Shown: piece by piece, positions 17,801 through 27,097 of the stretch
Numbering within the stretch: the first letter of the stretch is position 1
Layout: each line of letters begins with the position of its first letter
Assembly: GCF_000410515.1 (NCBI RefSeq)
Contig: NC_021500.1
Coordinates: 1,054,001 to 1,118,000, forward strand
Reading direction: 5' to 3'
Origin: Enterobacter sp. R4-368
GTDB lineage: Bacteria; Pseudomonadota; Gammaproteobacteria; Enterobacterales; Enterobacteriaceae
DNA: 64,000 nt
Made by a program: the position numbers and the translations under genes
Notes under the pieces: model-generated
Told to the model about the DNA's origin: nothing
The model's input: only the letters and a program-made list of their open reading frames with translations
The model's database searches: none

Positions 17801-18586
17801 TCACTGTGCCGCCAGCCAGCGCCGCAACCGCCCGGCGAAGGCATCCTGACTGTCGAGTAACTCTTCCCCGCTCACCGCAGGTTGCGGGCGGGCAATGACG
17901 ATGCACGGGATGCTGACATCCAGCGCGGGCTGTACTTTTTCCAGATAACCGCCTTCCGCCCCGGAGGCTTTGGTGATCAGCACTTCCACACGATACTGGC
18001 GATAAAACGCGGCGTTAAACCCGGCGCTGAACGGGCCGCAGAGGGCGAAAATATCACCAACGCCAAAACCCAGCTCCGCGCACTGCGCCACCACTTCCGG
18101 CACGGGAAGTACCCGTGCCAGTAAGGTTTTATCCGGCAAGCCTTCGCGCCAGCGCGCCAGATCTTTACTGCCGGTGGTCAGCAAAATACGCTCGCCCAGT
18201 TCGCGGGCTTTGGCGCAGGCCTCTTCCAGCGTGGCGACATAAAACAGCAACGGATGGGTTAAATCCGCTAACTGCTCCGGGCGCTGATAACGGCTGAGCA
18301 GCACCTGTGCCTGCTCGCAGGCCGCGGCAATATTGCGGCTCACCGCATCGGCATACGGGTGCGAAGCATCAATGACCCAGCGCGTACCGTGGTGTTGCAG
18401 CCATGCGACCATATCGCGCATCTCCAGCCGCCCGCAGCGCACCTGACCGCGAATATTCCCCGCCAGCTGCTGCCCGGTCGGTGTCGCCACCGACAGCGTG
18501 TAGCACACATTGGCTGCGTCCAGTTGCTGGCAAATTTGCCGTGCATCGCTGGTACCGCCGATAACCAACACCTCCCCGGCGCTCAC
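17801..18586 (-). CDS. cbiJ: Cobalt-precorrin-6A reductase
   Basis: An NADPH-dependent reductase of 261 residues acting on cobalt-precorrin-6A. The N-terminal VLVIGGTSDARQICQQL nucleotide-binding region, the IDASHPYADAVS motif and the C-terminal ITKASGAEGGYLEK segment are characteristic. Its start overlaps the cbiH stop by four bases. Confidence 0.94.
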   Translation of the reverse strand: MSAGEVLVIGGTSDARQICQQLDAANVCYTLSVATPTGQQLAGNIRGQVRCGRLEMRDMVAWLQHHGTRWVIDASHPYADAVSRNIAAACEQAQVLLSRYQRPEQLADLTHPLLFYVATLEEACAKARELGERILLTTGSKDLARWREGLPDKTLLARVLPVPEVVAQCAELGFGVGDIFALCGPFSAGFNAAFYRQYRVEVLITKASGAEGGYLEKVQPALDVSIPCIVIARPQPAVSGEELLDSQDAFAGRLRRWLAAQ

Positions 18587-19308
18587 AGGGTGTAGCCCCG
18601 GGGCGTGATCATCAGGCCGTTTTGCACATAAGTGGCGCGGTTACCCACAATCACCAGGCTGGTCATATCGACGGGTTCAAAATCCATCTCGCCAAGCGTG
18701 GTCAGCCATTTCTCTTCTTTTTTGCGCCCGGCAGATTTCACCACGCCCACCGGCGTGTCGGCGCTTTTGCTGCCCGTAAGCAGTTCAAACGCGCGCGCCA
18801 GGTGGCCTTCGCGGCCCCGACTGCGCGGGTTGTAGAAGCAAATAACGAAATCCGCTTCACCCGCCGCGACAATGCGTTTTTCAATCACCGGCCACGGCGT
18901 CATCAGATCGCTTAAGCTGATATGGCAAAAGTCATGCATCAGTGGCGCACCGAGCAGCGCGGCGGCGGCAATGCTGGCGGTCATGCCAGGCACCAGACGG
19001 ACTTCCACATCGAGTTGCTGCTTGTTCACCAGCTCAAGTACCAGCCCGGCCATGCCGTAGATCCCGGCGTCACCGCTGCTGATCAGCGCCACGTTATGTC
19101 CTGCCTGCGCCAGCTCAATCGCCGCCTGGCAGCGCTCAATCTCTTTGCACATGCCGGTTTTGATCACCTGTTTATCGCCGGTAAAGGCTTTCACCAGATG
19201 GGTATAGGTTTTGTAACCGACCACAATTTCTGCCGCCTGCAGCGCTTCAACGGCTTCCATGGTCATCATTGCCTGTGAGCCGGGGCCAATCCCGATTACC
19301 GTTAACAT
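18583..19308 (-). CDS. cbiH: Cobalt-precorrin-3B C(17)-methyltransferase
   Basis: A tetrapyrrole methylase of 241 residues that methylates C-17 and drives ring contraction in the anaerobic pathway. The [11 protein letters not shown] start, SSGDAGIYGMAGL and VPGMTASIAAAALLGAPL motifs, and the CFYNPRSRGR segment are typical. The ATG at 19308 was chosen because it gives the family length and overlaps the cbiG stop by one base. Confidence 0.95.
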   Translation of the reverse strand: MLTVIGIGPGSQAMMTMEAVEALQAAEIVVGYKTYTHLVKAFTGDKQVIKTGMCKEIERCQAAIELAQAGHNVALISSGDAGIYGMAGLVLELVNKQQLDVEVRLVPGMTASIAAAALLGAPLMHDFCHISLSDLMTPWPVIEKRIVAAGEADFVICFYNPRSRGREGHLARAFELLTGSKSADTPVGVVKSAGRKKEEKWLTTLGEMDFEPVDMTSLVIVGNRATYVQNGLMITPRGYTL

Positions 19309-20363
19309 CAGTGTGAAACTCCCAAAGTAATAGTCACGCCCTGCTCGCGCAGGGTTTCGCCAGTCAGTTGCCCGTCGCTCATCAGCCATGCCGCCGGGCC
19401 GGAGACGCTTCCGACTCCGGCGGTGTGACGGACAAATTCCGAAGCGGGAAAATGGTGTTCGTGCTGCCGCAATGCCTCAGCCGTGAAAACGTCAAACGGC
19501 ACGCCCAGGCTTTGCGCCAGTTGGATCAGCCCTTTTTCATTCTGCTTTAAGGTGATGCTGCCAATCGCACGCAGCGCCAGCGGGTCAATGGCGTTCGTCT
19601 GCAACTGGCGTTGCAACAGCGCCGAAAGCAGCGTAAAGGGCGTATCGCGCCGACATCCCATCCCCGCCACAATGCGTTTCGGCACCAGTTTGAAAACAGG
19701 CACAGGGAGAACCGGCAGCGCCGCTTGAGTGGTCACGCACACAAGGCCATCCAGTTGCGGTAACGCATCGAGGCGATCCACTGCGATAAAACCGCGTGTA
19801 TCGCAACGCGCCACGTCCTCACGCATCGCCGCGTCACACCACAGGCCAACGCGTTTACCGCTGACCAGCATCTGATTGATGGTCTTTACCGCCGCGCGAA
19901 AATCCTGCATTCGCGCATCCAGCTGGATGGCCAGCGTGTCGAGCGCCGCCAGATCGTTTACGTCTGTCGCGGTGGTGATCACCGGATCGGCGTCCAGCAC
20001 AGCCGCGAGGTAACGCGCCAGCGCATTCGCACCGCCGCAATGCCCGGAGAGCAGGCTGATAACATGCTGTCCGCGTTCATCAATGACGATCACCGCCGGA
20101 TCGTTAAACTTGTCATTCACCAGCGGGGCGATAACGCGCACGGCAATGCCGGTTGCACCGATAAAAATCACCGCTGAAAAGTGACAAAACGCCTCGCGCA
20201 ACGCCTGGGCAAAACTGCCGTCAAAAGGCTGAAACCCCGCCGCGAGTAGTTTCTCACTGGTAAAACAAGTCATCGGCAGCGCAGATTGCAGACGAGCCGC
20301 CAGCGCCACACCGCCCGGCGTCAGGCAAAACAGCGCTATCGATTCAGGCTTTGCGGTATTCAT
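19308..20363 (-). CDS. cbiG: Cobalt-precorrin-5A hydrolase
   Basis: A protein of 351 residues that opens the lactone ring of cobalt-precorrin-5A and releases acetaldehyde. N- and C-terminal CbiG domains are recognisable by [16 protein letters not shown], the [17 protein letters not shown] motif, and [19 protein letters not shown] near residue 230. It overlaps cbiF by 20 bases, consistent with translational coupling. Confidence 0.94.
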   Translation of the reverse strand: MNTAKPESIALFCLTPGGVALAARLQSALPMTCFTSEKLLAAGFQPFDGSFAQALREAFCHFSAVIFIGATGIAVRVIAPLVNDKFNDPAVIVIDERGQHVISLLSGHCGGANALARYLAAVLDADPVITTATDVNDLAALDTLAIQLDARMQDFRAAVKTINQMLVSGKRVGLWCDAAMREDVARCDTRGFIAVDRLDALPQLDGLVCVTTQAALPVLPVPVFKLVPKRIVAGMGCRRDTPFTLLSALLQRQLQTNAIDPLALRAIGSITLKQNEKGLIQLAQSLGVPFDVFTAEALRQHEHHFPASEFVRHTAGVGSVSGPAAWLMSDGQLTGETLREQGVTITLGVSH

Positions 20364-21117
20364 GGCTAAAATCTGCCGCGTAAAGCCGCGAGTAGTGGAA
20401 CTCTTCGCCCAGGAATGCCCCCACGAGGATCAGCGCGGTTTTGCGGATCCCGGCATCGCGTACTTTGTCAGCAATATCCGCCAGCGTGCCGCGCACCGTC
20501 TGGCTTTCCGGCCAGGTCGCTTTATGGATAACCGCCACTGGCGTGGTCTGTGGGTAACCACCTTCGATTAAACGTTCCGCCACGCGGTGTATACGCTGTA
20601 CCGAGAGGTAGATCGCCATCGAGGTCTGATGACTGGCAAATGCCTCCAGTTGTTCGCGCTCCGGCACCGGCGTGCGTCCTTCGAGGCGGGTGATGATCAG
20701 GCTTTGCGACACCTCCGGCACGGTGTACTCCACGCCCAGCTCCGCCGCCGCGCCGAGAAACGCGCTGACGCCGGGTACAACCTGCCAGCGAATACCACGG
20801 CGGGTTAACACTTCTCCCTGTTCACGCACCGAGCCATATAGAGAAACATCGCCGGTTTGCAGGCGTACCACCACTTTCCCGGCCTTCACCCCGGCTTCCA
20901 TCAGGTCAATGATTTGCTCAAGGTGCAGTTCTGCGCTGTCGTGGCACTCTGCGTCTGGCGGGCAGTATTCCAGCAGTTCGGTATTAATCAGCGAACCGGC
21001 GTAAATCACCACCTGCGCCTGCTGCAACAGGCGATACCCTTTCAGCGTGATGAGCTCCTTATCGCCTGGTCCTGCGCCCACAAACCAGACATTTTGTGCA
21101 TCCGCGTGCTCAGCCAT
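20344..21117 (-). CDS. cbiF: Cobalt-precorrin-4 C(11)-methyltransferase
   Basis: A SAM-dependent methylase of 257 residues for C-11. [33 protein letters not shown] and [16 protein letters not shown] motifs are intact and the C-terminus [17 protein letters not shown] is nearly invariant in the family. The ATG at 21117 was preferred to one six codons upstream because it gives the usual N-terminus. It overlaps cbiT by eight bases. Confidence 0.96.
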   Translation of the reverse strand: MAEHADAQNVWFVGAGPGDKELITLKGYRLLQQAQVVIYAGSLINTELLEYCPPDAECHDSAELHLEQIIDLMEAGVKAGKVVVRLQTGDVSLYGSVREQGEVLTRRGIRWQVVPGVSAFLGAAAELGVEYTVPEVSQSLIITRLEGRTPVPEREQLEAFASHQTSMAIYLSVQRIHRVAERLIEGGYPQTTPVAVIHKATWPESQTVRGTLADIADKVRDAGIRKTALILVGAFLGEEFHYSRLYAADFSHEYRKA

Positions 21118-21679
21118 GGTGTTGCTCCTTTTCACAGGAAATTAAAAAAACGGGATTATGCGCTTTGAAATAGTGGCCGCTGCCAAGCGAAGTCAGTTGG
21201 GAAACCTGAAGTTGCTGGCAATCCAGCGCAGTGACGGGGCAATCGGCCAGGTGCGCCAGGGCGGTGCTGAGGTTTTCCTGCAGAATAAAAGTCATCACCA
21301 GCCGCCCGCCGGGCCTAAGCTGCGCCAGCGACCAGTCGATAAGTTGCGTCAGATTGCCGCCACTGCCGCCCATAAACACCGCGTCCGCGGGCTGCTCAAT
21401 GAATAGCGGTGCAACGCCGGGGATCAGGGTGATATTGCGACAAGCAAAGCGCTGACAATTCTCTTCCAGCAGCCCGAGCGCTGCCGGGTTGCGTTCAATC
21501 GCCGTGACCTGCAACTGCGGGTGTGCCAGCGCCGCTTCGATGCTCACACTGCCGGTGCCCGCGCCGATATCGATCAGGTGGCGGGCATCGTGCAGCGCCA
21601 GCTTTGACAGCGCTACTGCGCGCACGGCCTCTTTGGTCATCGGCACCTTTTCACCGCGAATAAACCGCTCATCTTTCAT
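21110..21679 (-). CDS. cbiT: Cobalt-precorrin-6B C(15)-methyltransferase (decarboxylating)
   Basis: A class I Rossmann methyltransferase of 189 residues that methylates C-15 and decarboxylates the C-12 acetate. The SAM-binding motif [15 protein letters not shown], the following acidic TAIERNP and the [12 protein letters not shown] catalytic region are present. In many other bacteria it is fused to the CbiE activity as CobL; here the two are separate and overlap by 11 bases. Confidence 0.95.
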   Translation of the reverse strand: MKDERFIRGEKVPMTKEAVRAVALSKLALHDARHLIDIGAGTGSVSIEAALAHPQLQVTAIERNPAALGLLEENCQRFACRNITLIPGVAPLFIEQPADAVFMGGSGGNLTQLIDWSLAQLRPGGRLVMTFILQENLSTALAHLADCPVTALDCQQLQVSQLTSLGSGHYFKAHNPVFLISCEKEQHHG

Positions 21680-22274
21680 CGAGGATCACCACCACATTCA
21701 TTTCGTAATGCGCCTGCACATCCGCAGGGCGCAGCCAGTGGATACGTTCATTGTCCATACCGAGGTTTTCGCCAATCACCAGCCAGCGCTTTTCTGCCCC
21801 GCGCGAAATCAGCGCATCGGCAATGGCTTTTGGCCCGCAGCGGGCATCGGTCACCATCGCGACCTTGCTGGCACGCGCCAGGGCATCGAAATCGACATCG
21901 CGCCCGTGGCTGCTGGTCAGCCAGATATCGTTCATATCAATACCGGTGCGCGAGCAGAGGTACTGCGCGGCGCTGATGCCGGGAATAATGCGCAACTGTT
22001 CGATACCAAAATGCGCCACCAGCCGCGTGCCGATGCCGTAAAACAACGGGTCGCCGGAGGCCAGCACCACGACATTGCGCGCGGCGTGTTTTTCCAGCCA
22101 CGCCAGCAAAGCCGGGATATCGGCATCCAGCGCCCGCCGTTGCCCGGCAAAATCGGGGAACTGCGCCAGGTGGCGGTTACCGCCAACCAGCACTTCAGCC
22201 TGCGCCACCGCCTCCTGCGCCTGCGGCGTCATCAGCGCCAGATTGCCCGGCCCCATTCCGGCAACGGTCAACAT
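21669..22274 (-). CDS. cbiE: Cobalt-precorrin-7 C(5)-methyltransferase
   Basis: A tetrapyrrole methylase of 201 residues that methylates C-5. [29 protein letters not shown] and [15 protein letters not shown] motifs define the family. It overlaps cbiT by 11 bases and cbiD by seven, forming a translationally coupled block. Confidence 0.95.
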   Translation of the reverse strand: MLTVAGMGPGNLALMTPQAQEAVAQAEVLVGGNRHLAQFPDFAGQRRALDADIPALLAWLEKHAARNVVVLASGDPLFYGIGTRLVAHFGIEQLRIIPGISAAQYLCSRTGIDMNDIWLTSSHGRDVDFDALARASKVAMVTDARCGPKAIADALISRGAEKRWLVIGENLGMDNERIHWLRPADVQAHYEMNVVVILDER

Positions 22275-23407
22275 CTGAGATCCCTCGCAATTTTTTCAAC
22301 CGGACGGTTCGCGCCCAGCACGTTGTTATCAAAGGAGAACATCACGGCATCGCACTGCGGCGGGTTGTTTGTAAAGCGCAGCATCTGTTCGATACGCTGA
22401 CAGATTCGGGTTGCCAGGTGATCGTAAAGGTGGCTGAACCCGGCGGCGTCGATGTGTTCCATTGCCGCTTCGGTGGTATCGCACTCGCTCACCGCCAGCA
22501 GCAGCGCGTGCGGCGCACCGAGCAGCGCCAGATGTGCGACCAGCGTTTCCATGCGCGCATCCGCGATATGGCTGTGGGTGTGAAAGATCCCGGCGGCGAT
22601 TTTCACCAGCTTGCCAGGGTGACCGACCAGCACGATATGCCGGAAACCGAGGCGCACCGCCTCTTCCAGCATGTAGCCGACAAAGTTACTCATGGTGACC
22701 ACAAGTTCGCCCGATACGCCCAGATGTTCGCGCACAAAACGCTCGCCGTGGTTGCCGGGCACCAGGATCACCCGATCCATCCCGGCGGCGCGTTTTAACT
22801 CCAGCTCCAGCGCCAGCGCGCGTTTCCAGCTCTCTTCTGACATCGGCGTGACAATGCCGGTGGTGCCAATAATTGAAATGCCGCCAAGAATACCAAGCCT
22901 GCCGTTGTAGGTTTTCTTCGCCCGCGCTTCCCCTTCCGGGGCAAAAATTTCCACCTCGGCGCCGCGCGTCGGGCCAATCACTTCACGCACAGCGGCTTCG
23001 ATAGTCTGGCGCGGCGTGCGGTTGATGGCCGCCTCTCCGACCGCCAGGCCAATGCCTTTGCGGGTCACCGTGCCGATGCCTTCGCCGCCGCGCAGGATGA
23101 TCTCCCCCTCATCATTGAGCGTGACGCGGGCAAAAATCAGCATGCCGTGCGTGGCATCGACGTCATCGCCGCCGTCTTTGCGAATCGCGGCGACAGCCTG
23201 AAGCCCCTCCACATGCGGGCATTCGACGTTCAGGCGCAGCGTGACACCCGATGGCGTGACAATCGACACCTGGTGAATAAGGTGCTGGCGCAGCACCATC
23301 AGCGCTGCCACTTTCGCTGCCGCCGTCGCACAGGAGCCGGTGGTATAGCCTTTGCGCAGCGCTTTTCCGTTGTGCCACACCGGATCGTCGAACGCCTGTT
23401 CGCTCAT
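22268..23407 (-). CDS. cbiD: Cobalt-precorrin-5B C(1)-methyltransferase
   Basis: A methyltransferase of 379 residues for C-1, unrelated to the other tetrapyrrole methylases. [18 protein letters not shown] near the N-terminus, [19 protein letters not shown] and the [17 protein letters not shown] motif are the family signatures. Its stop shares one base with the cbiC/cbiD junction. Confidence 0.96.
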   Translation of the reverse strand: MSEQAFDDPVWHNGKALRKGYTTGSCATAAAKVAALMVLRQHLIHQVSIVTPSGVTLRLNVECPHVEGLQAVAAIRKDGGDDVDATHGMLIFARVTLNDEGEIILRGGEGIGTVTRKGIGLAVGEAAINRTPRQTIEAAVREVIGPTRGAEVEIFAPEGEARAKKTYNGRLGILGGISIIGTTGIVTPMSEESWKRALALELELKRAAGMDRVILVPGNHGERFVREHLGVSGELVVTMSNFVGYMLEEAVRLGFRHIVLVGHPGKLVKIAAGIFHTHSHIADARMETLVAHLALLGAPHALLLAVSECDTTEAAMEHIDAAGFSHLYDHLATRICQRIEQMLRFTNNPPQCDAVMFSFDNNVLGANRPVEKIARDLRC

Positions 23408-24036
23408 TACGCCTCCCGCAGGCTGTAAAGCAATGCGTTAACGATCGCCGCCGCCACGTTGCTACCGCCTTTGCGCCCGCGAGCGGCAATACCCGGTAAA
23501 CCGCTCGCCACCAGCGCCTCTTTCGATTCTGCCGCGCCGACAAACCCGACCGGCACACCGACCACGCCGCTTACCGGCGCGTTATGTTCCAGCAGGCGAA
23601 ACAGCGCGGTGGGCGCATTACCGAAGACAAAGACTTTGCCGCCCTCTTCGCCCAGCGCCAGATCAACCGCCGCCATCGAACGGGTGATACCGTCGGCTTT
23701 GGCGCGGCGCACCACGCGCGGATCGGAGATATAGCACCGCACTTCGCCGCCGAACTGCGCCAGCAGTGTTTTGTTGATGCCGGAAAGCGCCATGGTGGTA
23801 TCGGTGTAGAGCGTGCAACCCTGTCTAATCGCGGAACACAGGCTTTCCAGCGCGTCAGAGGAGAACCATAAGATATCGAGCCAGTCGAAATCCGCTGTGG
23901 TGTGAATGACCCGTTTGATCACCGCTTCATGTAGTGGGCTGGCAAAGCGGTAATCGGGACGCGTCTCGTTGATGATGTCGTCGATAATGACAAAACTTTT
24001 GGCTTCAATAGCCTGCGGTTGCTGCAAATAATCCAT
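23407..24036 (-). CDS. cbiC: Cobalt-precorrin-8 methylmutase
   Basis: A mutase of 209 residues that moves the C-11 methyl group to C-12 to give cobyrinate. The start [14 protein letters not shown], the catalytic His in [13 protein letters not shown] and the C-terminal [17 protein letters not shown] are diagnostic. The ATG at 24036 has a GAGG ribosome-binding site nine bases away; the ATG three codons earlier abuts that site and is less likely. Confidence 0.95.
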   Translation of the reverse strand: MDYLQQPQAIEAKSFVIIDDIINETRPDYRFASPLHEAVIKRVIHTTADFDWLDILWFSSDALESLCSAIRQGCTLYTDTTMALSGINKTLLAQFGGEVRCYISDPRVVRRAKADGITRSMAAVDLALGEEGGKVFVFGNAPTALFRLLEHNAPVSGVVGVPVGFVGAAESKEALVASGLPGIAARGRKGGSNVAAAIVNALLYSLREA

Positions 24037-24047
24037 CTTTTCCATCC

Positions 24048-25004
24048 TCAGGCTCCCATCCACACAAAACGCACCAGTGCAAACAGCACCAGCGCCAGCG
24101 TCGAGGCCAGCCACATCATCCGGATGGCTCGCCCGATGTCATCCACGTCGATGGCGCGGGTGTCATCGCCAATCCAGGGTTTGTCGACACGTTGGCCGAA
24201 GTAGTCATTTGGCCCGCCAAGGCGCACGCCGAGCGCCCCCGCCACGGTGCCTTCTGGCCAGGCGCAGTTCGGGCTGCTGTGATTGTTCCGATCACGAAAA
24301 CCAATACGCAACGCGGCGCGGGCATTCTGGCGGCAGCAGCAGGCGGCGACGCTCAGCAGCAGCCAGCTCAGGCGTGCCGGGATAAAATTGGCGACATCAT
24401 CCAGCCGGGCGCTGACCATGCCGATGGCGCGGTACTTTTCATGTTTGTAGCCGACCATCGAATCCAGCGTATTGACCGCTTTATAGGCTATCGCCAGCGG
24501 CGCGCCGCCGAGCAGTAAAAAGAACAGCGGGGCAATCACTCCATCGACGGTGTTCTCGGCGACCGTTTCCACCACCGCGCGGGTGATTTGCGGCGGCTGC
24601 AACTGGCGGGTATCGCGCCCGACGATCCATGAGAGTTTTTCGCGGCTTTGCGCCAGAAGCCCTTCGCGCAGCGGTTTTTCCACTTCACGCGCCATGTCTG
24701 CCAGACAGCGGGTGGCGAGCGTGGTGAAAATCATCCACACCTCAACGCACCAGCCGAGCCACGGGTGAATGGCGCTCGCCAGCGCCAGCACGCCCCAGGC
24801 CAGACTCCAGCTCACGCCGACCACCACCAGCCACATCACACCGCCGCCCACGCGCAGCGCGTTATCGCTATGGCAACAACGCCGCACGATGCTTTGCAGC
24901 AGGTTGATCAGCGCGCCAATCCAGCGTACCGGATGCGGCCAGTGCGGCGGGTCGCCCAGCAACCGATCGAGTAAAAAGGCCACAGCCCAGGCAAGCAGCG
25001 TCAT
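24048..25004 (-). CDS. cbiB: Adenosylcobinamide-phosphate synthase
   Basis: An inner-membrane protein of 318 residues that attaches the aminopropanol (phosphate) arm to adenosylcobyric acid. LLDRLLGDPPHWPHPVRWIG near the N-terminus, AVVETVAENTVDGVIAPLFF and the NTLDSMVGYKHEKY motif are typical. Its substrate arm comes from L-threonine phosphate made by PduX, encoded divergently upstream of the operon. Confidence 0.95.
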   Translation of the reverse strand: MTLLAWAVAFLLDRLLGDPPHWPHPVRWIGALINLLQSIVRRCCHSDNALRVGGGVMWLVVVGVSWSLAWGVLALASAIHPWLGWCVEVWMIFTTLATRCLADMAREVEKPLREGLLAQSREKLSWIVGRDTRQLQPPQITRAVVETVAENTVDGVIAPLFFLLLGGAPLAIAYKAVNTLDSMVGYKHEKYRAIGMVSARLDDVANFIPARLSWLLLSVAACCCRQNARAALRIGFRDRNNHSSPNCAWPEGTVAGALGVRLGGPNDYFGQRVDKPWIGDDTRAIDVDDIGRAIRMMWLASTLALVLFALVRFVWMGA

Positions 25005-26383
25005 TGCGCGCTCCTTGCGGCGGCAAACCAGTGGTTGAGCATTTGCGGGCGTTGGGCGAAGTGCAGATGCAGGTAGCTGGCGAACGTGTTGCCAACCTGC
25101 CAGCCGCCCTGCCAGCGTTTGAGTACTTCGCCGTCGCGGGTTTTATGGCAGTCAAGCACCGCCGCCGTTTGCGCGGTGAAATCCGAGTAGTGAAATTCAT
25201 GACCGCGCAGGGTTTCACCCGCTGCCGCCAGTAAGGTCTGCTGCGTGGCGCGGGCTTCGCAGTAGCCAAAGCGGGTCAGTTTGCTGCCCATCACGCTAAG
25301 ACCGGGGATCACATTCGCCATCGGCCACTCCTCGCCGTCCGCATCACGCAGCGCGGTGCCAAGATACATCAGCCCGCCGCACTCGGCGTAGATCGCCACA
25401 CCGCGCCGATGCGCCGCGCGGATAACCTCCAGCATCGGGGTATTTTCTGATAACGCCCGCGCATGCAGCTCCGGGTAACCGCCGCCCAGCCACAGCATCT
25501 GGCATTCCGGCAACTGGCGATCCCGCAGCGGGCTAAAGCGCACAATGCGCACACCTGCACGCTCCAGTAAATCGAGGTTATCGGGGTAGTAAAAATTGAA
25601 GGCTTCATCAAAGGCTAATGCCAGCGTCAGCCCTGCAACGACATCCGGCAACGGCGGCATTTGCCCTGCGGGAAGGGTCGTGACCTGGCTGAGCGTCAGC
25701 AGTTGGTCGATATCAAGGGTTTGCTCCAGACGCCCGGCAAAATCGTGCCACACCCGCGCTTCCACCACTGATTCACGGGCGGTCACCAGCCCGAGATGGC
25801 GCTCCGGCAACGCAACGCCGGGCGTGGTCGGGACATAGCCCAGCACCGGGAGCGCGCAATAGCGTTCAATGGCGTGTTTAAGTAGCTGAAAATGGCTGTC
25901 GCTGTTGACCCGGTTCACGATAACGCCGGCAATCGGCAGTTGCGGATCAAAGTGCTGAAAACCCATCACCGTGGCGGCAATGGAGGTCGACACCGCTTTG
26001 CCATCAACGAGTAAAATCACCGCAACACCGAGCTGTTTTGCCAGCGCGGCGCTGCTGCAATAATCCGGGTCGGTGCCATAGCCGTCGTACAATCCCATCA
26101 CCCCTTCAATAACTGCGACATCGCATGCGGCAGCATGATCGCTAAAGAGCGCGTTTAGCGTGGGCTCCGGCAGCATAAAGCTGTCGAGATTGCGGGAGGC
26201 AACGCCAGAAACGGCGCTGTGCCAGGCGGTATCGAGGTAATCCGGCCCAACTTTGAACGGCTGAACGCGTAAGCCACGGCGCTTAAAAACAGTGAGCAGC
26301 CCCAGCGTGACGGTGGTTTTCCCACAGCCGCTGCCGGTTCCGGCAAGGAGAAAAGCGCTGCGCCGGTTTGACATTCCTGACAC
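25001..26383 (-). CDS. cbiA: Cobyrinate a,c-diamide synthase
   Basis: The first gene of the operon, 460 residues; it amidates the a and c carboxylates of cobyrinate using glutamine and ATP. The P-loop GTGSGCGKTT is near the N-terminus; NLDSFM and EGVMGLYDG belong to the synthetase domain; the amidotransferase Cys335 lies in YAECGGLMYLG, with a C-terminal HLHFA. A second ATG three codons downstream is also possible. Expression is expected to be controlled by the cobalamin riboswitch in its leader. Confidence 0.95.
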   Translation of the reverse strand: MSGMSNRRSAFLLAGTGSGCGKTTVTLGLLTVFKRRGLRVQPFKVGPDYLDTAWHSAVSGVASRNLDSFMLPEPTLNALFSDHAAACDVAVIEGVMGLYDGYGTDPDYCSSAALAKQLGVAVILLVDGKAVSTSIAATVMGFQHFDPQLPIAGVIVNRVNSDSHFQLLKHAIERYCALPVLGYVPTTPGVALPERHLGLVTARESVVEARVWHDFAGRLEQTLDIDQLLTLSQVTTLPAGQMPPLPDVVAGLTLALAFDEAFNFYYPDNLDLLERAGVRIVRFSPLRDRQLPECQMLWLGGGYPELHARALSENTPMLEVIRAAHRRGVAIYAECGGLMYLGTALRDADGEEWPMANVIPGLSVMGSKLTRFGYCEARATQQTLLAAAGETLRGHEFHYSDFTAQTAAVLDCHKTRDGEVLKRWQGGWQVGNTFASYLHLHFAQRPQMLNHWFAAARSAQ

Positions 26384-26484
26384 CCCATTCCGGGCGGAAA
26401 GCTGAAGTCAGGCGCGCGTTTGCCCGGTCTTGCGACCGTTCGCTTCTGAGCAACCCACTTCCCACCGAAGTTGTTGATAATGGC

Positions 26485-26643
26485 CCATCAGGTCGGTCTT
26501 CTGGCTTAGCGTCATCCTCACCCGTCCTTCCCGATCTGGCGATCAGTGGCGTTTTCGGGGTTGTCAGCATCACAGCAGCGGGGGCTGCGGGGGATTTTCA
26601 CCCCCTTCCCAGCCGCGCAAAAAGCGGCGGCAAAACCTGTTGG
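26485..26643 (-). promoter_or_regulatory. Cobalamin (adenosylcobalamin) riboswitch of the cbi operon
   Basis: On the minus strand the leader shows GGTGAAAATCCCCCGCAGCCCCC-type core elements (around 26583-26609), GCTGTGATGCTGACAACC, GAAAACGCCACTG, the GGTGAGGATGACG segment and the B12 box AAGCCAGAAGACCGACC (26491-26507). CAGGT near 26636 can pair with ACCTG near 26488 as P1. This order is that of class I cobalamin riboswitches. About 100 bases, including a perfect CGGTC-GCAA-GACCG hairpin, separate it from the cbiA start and could form the expression platform. High cobalamin should repress the operon. Confidence 0.93.
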
Positions 26644-27097
26644 CTTATTGCGTCACGGCGCGAAAACAGAGTTCGCGTTCTCATGACATTTCCCCAAAGC
26701 GCACTGGATTGCCGCAGGGAAATAAAACTGAAGCAGTTTATCGTCGCGTAAACGCGAGTTTGTTGCGCTATGACAATGTATTGCGTGCCCGTTTTTATCA
26801 ACACCTGATTTATTCAGCTTTCGCCAACCGATCTTTAGCGCTGAAAACTTCATGCGTAATTCAATACCGTCTCAGGCGGTAAAAAAATAACGGCGCAGCC
26901 GGGTGATAGCGCTGACGGAAAAGGCTGTGCACTATCGATCCTGCGAAAATCCTTACCTGCCGAAGGTAAAAGCCATCTGCGAGTGCAATAACAGGGTATG
27001 CTTCGTGCCCTGAGGGACATATACCGGCAGTGGTTAACGCTGGCATTCGCGCGGATGAAGTGACACTATCCGGTTTTTATTTTTAAGGGGAAGCACC
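26644..27097. other. 454-bp region between the cbi leader and pduX
   Basis: In Salmonella the matching interval between cbiA and pduX contains pocR, pduF and the long pdu operon. Here no gene is evident. The right half has structured sequence (listed separately) and the left half should hold the cbi promoter on the minus strand. A short open frame running into the pduX leader (ending near 27093) resembles no family I know. Confidence 0.5.
26955..27034 (+). promoter_or_regulatory. Structured leader candidate upstream of pduX
   Basis: Two mutually exclusive pairings are visible: a local hairpin TACCT/AGGTA (26954-26968) and a long-range stem CTGCCG (26957-26962) with CGGCAG (27025-27030). Inside the long-range stem is a second hairpin, CAGGG (26992-26996) with CCCTG (27008-27012), extended by wobble pairs. 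The layout suggests a regulatory RNA, but it matches no riboswitch consensus I can name. Confidence 0.35.

Noticed and set aside
12354..18297. Many plus-strand frames of 60-290 codons across the cob/cbi genes
   Set aside because: All overlap confidently assigned minus-strand genes and show shadow-frame composition.
27000..27093. Open frame (GHIPAVVNAGIRADEV...) ending just before pduX, as a relic of a pdu gene
   Set aside because: It could be the tail of a lost gene, but I could not match it to any pdu protein, and the same bases form alternative hairpins.
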